From CAVYVZ01 sp050748045 (GTDB lineage: Bacteria > Acidobacteriota > Vicinamibacteria > Vicinamibacterales > UBA2999): DNA of 17,562 nucleotides. The stretch is taken from positions 1 to 17,562 of the forward strand of contig JBOGIW010000415.1 in NCBI GenBank assembly GCA_050748045.1, read 5' to 3'. The notes beneath the pieces were generated by a model, which worked only from the letters and a program-made list of their open reading frames with translations, was not told the DNA's origin and ran no database searches. Positions 13,704 through 17,562 of this stretch are shown one piece after another. A program made the translations under genes and the position numbers. Each line of letters opens with the position of its first letter. Position 1 is the first letter of the stretch.

Positions 13704-15899
13704 GTGGCTGCCCGATACCGCTGGGATGATTTCCTGCTCGACCTCGACGCGTACCGGCTCGAGCGCATGGGGTCGCCGCTCGCGCTCGAGCCCAAGGCGT
13801 TCAACCTCCTGGCGCTCATGGTGCGGCGCCCAGGGCATCTCTTCACCAAACAGGAGCTCTTCGACGCGGTCTGGCCCGACACGGCCGTCACCGACCACGC
13901 GCTGACACGGGTCGTCGCGCAGCTCCGGCGTGTCCTCGGCGACGAGGCGCACGAAGCGCGGTACATCGAGACCGTGCCCACGCGCGGATATCGCTGGATC
14001 CGCCCCGTGGATGAGCTGGGAGCGGCGGCCGCCCCGACACGACGGGGTGTTCTTTCGACGCTGGCCGCATCGATTCTCCTGGCCCCGCTCCTCGTGGCGC
14101 TCGTCGTCTGGATGCTTCGGGACGGGCCCTCATCGGCGCTTGGAACCCGGAGCCGGGAGCCGGGAACGACGAGCGCGGCGGGAGGCAAACGCCCCTATGA
14201 CGTGCAGTGGCCCGTGCAGGTCACGACGCACGGGGGTCTCGATCTGCAGCCGGCGCTTTCACCGCAGGGCGACGCCGTGGCCTATGCCTCCGACGCCACG
14301 GGCGCGTTCGAGATCTACGTGCGCGCGTTCGGAGGGACGGCGCGGGAATCGCCGCTCACGAGCGACGAGGGGCAGAACGTTCAGCCGGCGTGGTCGCCCG
14401 ACGGGAGGCTCCTCGCGTATCACTCCTACCGCCACGGAGGCATCTGGGTCGTTCCGGCCCGCGGCGGCGTCCCGAGGCAGGTGGCGCCCGCCGGCTCGCA
14501 TCCGGCCTGGGCGCCCGACGGGCAGCGAATCGCTTTTCAGTCGGACGAGCACACCGACGTGACGCCGAGCGCGTTCGGGGCGCAGAACGGATCGACGATC
14601 TGGATCGTGGACGCGGACGGCGGGAGTCCTCGTCAGGTGACGCGCACTGGCCAGCCCGCCGGCGGGCACGCGGCACCGGCGTGGAGCCGCGACGCCCGGT
14701 ACCTCGCGTTCGCCGTCTTCGAAGGCGGACCCGACAACGGCATCTGGGTCCTCGATCTCGAGACGCGCGAGGCGAAGGCTGTCGAGAACGGGGCCGGGCT
14801 CTTCGAGCTGGTCTTCGCGCCCGACGGCTCCGCCATCTACGCCGCCGGCGGTGACGCGTTGATCGCCCGGCTGCCCTTCGATCCGGCGACGGGCACCGTG
14901 CGCGGACCGCGTGAAACGATTCCGGTGCCCGGCGTGCCGGGTGTGCGGGGCCTGTCGATCTCGGCCGACGGGCGGCGGCTCGCCTTTGCCGGCATCGCCT
15001 CGAGCAGCCAGATCTGGGCCCAGCGGATCGGGCGGGACGGATCGCCCGCCGGTCCGCCGCGAGCGCTGACGAGCGATACGAGCCGGCGCAACTCGATTCC
15101 CACGATCGCTCCGAACGGCTCGAAGGTCGCGTACATCTCGACGCGGAGCGGCGAGCTTCCGAATGTGTGGGTGATGGACGCCGACGGCCGCAACGGCCTT
15201 CAGGTGACCTCCGACGAGGCCGCCGACTGGAAGGCGCGCTGGTTCCCCGACAGCCGCCGTCTGGCGTACCTGTCGAACCGCGACCAGGTTCCTGGAATCT
15301 GGTCGGTGGATATCGAGACGAGGCGCGAGGAATTGCTCTTCGACGTGGCGAGGGCACGGCGGCTTGGGCTGGAACCGCCGGCGATCAAGGGGCGGCTCGG
15401 GGAGCTGGATCTCGCGCCCTCGGTGACGCGGGCGGCGTTCTCCTTGATGGTTCCGCCCGCAGGCCGGCGCGCGATCTACGTCACCGGCCTCGACACCTTC
15501 GCGCCGCGCGCCGTGACCGACGGCACGTCATCGATCGGCTACCCGGCCTGGTCGCCCGACGAACGCCGCCTCGCCGTCGAGATCAAGGACGGCAGCTCGA
15601 CGCATGCCGGCGTGATCGAGCTCCAGACCGGCGCGCTGCGGCAGCTCACGAGCGAACGGGGTCAGACGTGGGTTCGAAGCTGGTCGCCCGATGGCCGGCG
15701 GATGGCCGTGGCGGCGCTTCGCGACGGCGTGTGGAGCCTCCGGTGGATCGACGCCGAGAGCGGCCGTCAGGGCGCGATGACGGCGCCGGAGCCGCCACGC
15801 GCGTACGTGCGCTATCCCGACTGGTCGCCTCGCGGGGATCTCGTCCTCTTCGAGCGCGGCGAGCTGCGCGGCAACATCTGGATGCTCACGCTCCAGTGA
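13704..15899 (+). CDS. CadC-like winged-helix transmembrane protein with TolB-like beta-propeller
   Basis: A 731-residue one-component membrane regulator candidate. Residues about 5-100 are an OmpR/CadC-type winged helix (WDDFLLDLDAYRLER, LEPKAFNLLALMVRRPGHLFTKQELFDAVWP, VAQLRRVLGD, IETVPTRGYRWI). One membrane helix follows at about 116-137 (LAASILLAPLLVALVVWML). The outer part is a chain of PD40/TolB-like blades with repeated PAWSPDGRLLAY-type words ending at WMLTLQ. The cytoplasmic DNA-binding head and extracytoplasmic propeller suggest that ligand or protein binding outside controls transcription; targets are unknown. The linker at about 146-155 (LGTRSREPG) is encoded by GGAACC-type repeat DNA like that at 997-1203. 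The start is GTG 13704, directly behind a -10 box. Confidence 0.9.
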   Translation: MAARYRWDDFLLDLDAYRLERMGSPLALEPKAFNLLALMVRRPGHLFTKQELFDAVWPDTAVTDHALTRVVAQLRRVLGDEAHEARYIETVPTRGYRWIRPVDELGAAAAPTRRGVLSTLAASILLAPLLVALVVWMLRDGPSSALGTRSREPGTTSAAGGKRPYDVQWPVQVTTHGGLDLQPALSPQGDAVAYASDATGAFEIYVRAFGGTARESPLTSDEGQNVQPAWSPDGRLLAYHSYRHGGIWVVPARGGVPRQVAPAGSHPAWAPDGQRIAFQSDEHTDVTPSAFGAQNGSTIWIVDADGGSPRQVTRTGQPAGGHAAPAWSRDARYLAFAVFEGGPDNGIWVLDLETREAKAVENGAGLFELVFAPDGSAIYAAGGDALIARLPFDPATGTVRGPRETIPVPGVPGVRGLSISADGRRLAFAGIASSSQIWAQRIGRDGSPAGPPRALTSDTSRRNSIPTIAPNGSKVAYISTRSGELPNVWVMDADGRNGLQVTSDEAADWKARWFPDSRRLAYLSNRDQVPGIWSVDIETRREELLFDVARARRLGLEPPAIKGRLGELDLAPSVTRAAFSLMVPPAGRRAIYVTGLDTFAPRAVTDGTSSIGYPAWSPDERRLAVEIKDGSSTHAGVIELQTGALRQLTSERGQTWVRSWSPDGRRMAVAALRDGVWSLRWIDAESGRQGAMTAPEPPRAYVRYPDWSPRGDLVLFERGELRGNIWMLTLQ
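14142..14166. repeat. GGAACC-type repeat fragment inside the winged-helix gene linker
   Basis: This stretch is built of GGAACCCGG, AGCCGGGAG and CCGGGAAC words closely resembling the intergenic block at 1133-1180. It lies exactly in the disordered linker after the membrane helix and keeps the reading frame. Confidence 0.6.
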
Positions 15900-15979
15900 G
15901 CCCACCGCCCGATCGGTCGCGCCAGCGGTTCAAACGAGACGCGCATCCGATCGCGTGCAAGCGTCGTCGTCGCGTCGGG

Positions 15980-15985
15980 TAAGCT
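15980..15985 (+). promoter_or_regulatory. -10-like TAAGCT upstream of the antiporter
   Basis: TAAGCT lies 16 nt before the ATG at 16002 and would give a leader of roughly 9 nt without a Shine-Dalgarno sequence. The -35 region is poor. The rest of the 102-bp gap after the winged-helix gene shows no feature. Confidence 0.35.
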
Positions 15986-16001
15986 TCGGTCTCCCGCGGC
16001 C

Positions 16002-17321
16002 ATGCTCGACCTTGCGCTGCTGCTGACGCAGCTTCTCGTCATCCTCGCCGCTGCCCGCGCAGCGGGCCGCATCGGGCGCGCGATCGGCCAGCCCCGCGTC
16101 ATCGGCGAGATGGCCGCGGGCATCGCGCTCGGACCGTCGGTCTTCGGCCTTCTCAGCCCGGAGGCGATGCGTGCGCTGTTCCCCGAGTCCGGGATGCTGC
16201 CGCTTTCGGTCCTCAGCCAGCTCGGCGTGATCCTGTTCATGTTCGTCATCGGCCTGCGGCTCGATCTCGCGGTGCTTCGAGGGCGGGTGCGCTCCTCGGT
16301 CGCCATCGGCCACGCGAGCATCGCGGTCCCCTTCGTGCTCGGCGTCATCCTCGGGTCGTGGCTCTATCCGTCGCTCGCCGGCGACGGTGCGGCGCGCCTG
16401 CCATTCAAGCTGTTTCTCGGCGCAGCGATGAGCGTCACGGCGTTTCCAGTGCTGGCGCGCATCCTTGCCGAGCGCGGCCTGATGCACACGCGCATCGGGG
16501 CCGTGACCATCGCGTCCGCCGCCGTCGGCGACGTGACCGCCTGGTGCCTGCTGGCGGGAGTCGTTGGCGTCGCGCGGGGCGGCGACGCCTTGTGGCCGTT
16601 CGTCGGGACCATGCTCGGGGCGGTCGCGTACGCCGTGTGTGTGCTGACCATCGGCCGTCGCGTGCTGCAGCGCTGGGACGAGCGTCGCGTCTCGAAGGAC
16701 CCGTCGGGCCTCAGCGTGCACGATTTCGGGCTGGTCGTCGGTGTGGCGCTCGGATCCGCCCTGGCCACGGAGCTTGTCGGCGTGCACCCGCTCTTCGGCG
16801 CATTCCTGGCGGGGACGATCGTGCCGCGCGACCTCGGGCTGGCGCGCGCCGTCGGGGATCGCCTCGAAGACATCCTGACCACGCTGCTGCTCCCCGTCTT
16901 CTTCGCGCTCACGGGGCTGCGCACCGAGCTCGGCCTCGTCGCGGCCGCAGGCCTCTGGGGCGTCTTCGCCGTGATCCTGGCGATCGCGGTCGTCGGAAAG
17001 CTTGGAGGCTCCGCCATCGCGGCGCGGCTCGCGGGCACGCCGTGGCGGGAGGCGTGCGCCATCGGCGTGCTGATGAACACCCGCGGGCTGATGGAGCTCG
17101 TGATCCTGAACGTCGGCCTCGAGATCGGCGTGATTGCGCCGGCGCTCTTCGCGATGATGGTGATCATGGCACTCACCACCACCGTCATCACGTCACCGCT
17201 TCTCGTGGCGCTCCTGGGATCCAGGAGCGGCGGCGCACAGCCGGCGCACGTGGCTGCCTCGACCGGAAGACAGGTCGCGGGCTCCGCTCGCCCTCACGTC
17301 CACCGAGGCAGCCGGCCGTGA
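16002..17321 (+). CDS. CPA2-family cation/proton antiporter
   Basis: A 439-residue inner-membrane transporter with about 12-13 hydrophobic segments. Family signatures are IGQPRVIGEMAAGIALGPS near the N-terminus, LFMFVIGLRLDL, SVTAFPVLARILAERGL, the ion-binding helix ASAAVGDVTAWCLLA with D177, GVHPLFGAFLAGTIVP, and PVFFALTGLRTELG. It should exchange Na+ or K+ for H+. The residue before the key Asp is Gly176 rather than the Asn or Asp of electrogenic members, which points to an electroneutral K+/H+ type, though this is only inference. The C-terminus (about 400-439) is a short hydrophilic tail with no TrkA-N/RCK domain. It ends at TGA 17319-17321, directly against the stop of the opposite gene. 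Confidence 0.92.
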   Translation: MLDLALLLTQLLVILAAARAAGRIGRAIGQPRVIGEMAAGIALGPSVFGLLSPEAMRALFPESGMLPLSVLSQLGVILFMFVIGLRLDLAVLRGRVRSSVAIGHASIAVPFVLGVILGSWLYPSLAGDGAARLPFKLFLGAAMSVTAFPVLARILAERGLMHTRIGAVTIASAAVGDVTAWCLLAGVVGVARGGDALWPFVGTMLGAVAYAVCVLTIGRRVLQRWDERRVSKDPSGLSVHDFGLVVGVALGSALATELVGVHPLFGAFLAGTIVPRDLGLARAVGDRLEDILTTLLLPVFFALTGLRTELGLVAAAGLWGVFAVILAIAVVGKLGGSAIAARLAGTPWREACAIGVLMNTRGLMELVILNVGLEIGVIAPALFAMMVIMALTTTVITSPLLVALLGSRSGGAQPAHVAASTGRQVAGSARPHVHRGSRP

Positions 17322-17562
17322 TCAGCGCAGTCTCGCCGTGTACCCCGTGATGGTGGCGGAGAGCGATCGCAGACGAGCGGCGTCGCTCGTGCCGGCCGCC
17401 GCCCCGGCATCGCTCTCGAGCTGGGCCGCGAGCGCGTCGAGCTGGTCGAGCGCGGCCGCCGCTCCCCGCTCGCGCCCGGTGCGCAGCTCGTCGGCGCGGT
17501 CGAGGGCCGCCGTCACTGCCGCCGCACGTGCCGGCTGGATGCCCTTCGTCCGCGTGAGCTGA
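17322..17562 (-). CDS. C-terminal fragment of an unidentified protein (5' partial)
   Basis: The minus-strand frame is open from the right edge and ends at TGA (17324-17322). About 79 residues are visible; the GTG at 17516 is internal, since the frame continues upstream as QLTRTKGIQPARAAAVTA. The fragment is Ala/Leu/Asp-rich and mostly helical (DQLDALAAQLES, DAARLRSLSATI), the kind of helical tail seen at the end of larger secreted or peptidase-type proteins, but I cannot name the family. The coding assignment rests on the uninterrupted frame, its amphipathic pattern and the tight convergent fit with the antiporter. Confidence 0.55.
   Translation of the reverse strand, partial: QLTRTKGIQPARAAAVTAALDRADELRTGRERGAAAALDQLDALAAQLESDAGAAAGTSDAARLRSLSATITGYTARLR

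Overview
The window is strongly GC-rich, uses many GTG starts, and is packed with genes on both strands. No rRNA, tRNA, phage or transposase gene was seen. The gene families suggest an environmental Gram-negative bacterium, most likely Acidobacteriota of the Vicinamibacteria type. The main pointers are a winged-helix/TM/TolB-like sensor protein, a post-COAP-1 type secreted protein, a Do-type protease with its own two-component system, and GGTTCC-type intergenic repeats. This taxonomic guess is inference; nothing in the window fixes it.

Layout, left to right. (1) 3-995 (+): 3' part of a sugar-transfer-associated ATP-grasp enzyme. (2) 996-1204: an inverted GGTTCC/GGAACC repeat block between convergent genes. 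(3) 1205-2650 (-): secreted DNRLRE + endonuclease/exonuclease/phosphatase protein with a leader hairpin. (4) 3011-3892 (+): stand-alone 5'-3' exonuclease. (5) ten 11-bp TCTGACCCC repeats, then an OmpR-type regulator (4099-4770), an overlapping sensor kinase (4754-6160) and a Do/HtrA periplasmic protease (6309-7790). These three look like an envelope-stress module comparable to CpxAR-DegP. (6) 7909-8967 (+): an exported peroxiredoxin-like protein fused to a DsbD-alpha-like domain. (7) 9137-9772 (-): secreted post-COAP-1-like protein. (8) 9846-11090 (+): GT4 glycosyltransferase. (9) 11292-12533 (-): Tat-exported D-threonine aldolase/DSD1-like PLP enzyme. (10) 12673-13539 (-): secreted two-motif retropepsin-like protease. 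(11) 13704-15899 (+): CadC-like winged-helix membrane protein with a TolB-like propeller. (12) 16002-17321 (+): CPA2 cation/proton antiporter. (13) 17322 to the right edge (-): C-terminal end of an unidentified protein.

The most important observation is at 7909-8967. The gene is interrupted in frame by a TGA at 8143-8145. That TGA sits exactly where the first cysteine of a CPYC redox motif belongs (ADW-TGA-PYC), the same frame runs on for 273 more residues, and a perfect 7-bp hairpin with a GTG loop follows at the spacing expected of a bacterial SECIS element. I read this as a selenocysteine-containing, exported thiol/selenol oxidoreductase that a standard gene caller would split into two genes. 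Its second domain keeps a CDDTVC pair, so one exported chain would carry two redox centres.

A second theme is transcription architecture. Four genes without a ribosome-binding site (3011, 4099, 9846, 13704) start with GTG placed 6 or 8 nt after a TAnnnT -10 box, as expected of leaderless mRNAs. Genes with Shine-Dalgarno sequences (6309, 7909 and the minus-strand genes at 2650, 9772, 12533, 13539) coexist with them. Much of the encoded function is extracytoplasmic: protease, oxidoreductase, nuclease, Tat enzyme, aspartyl protease and propeller sensor.
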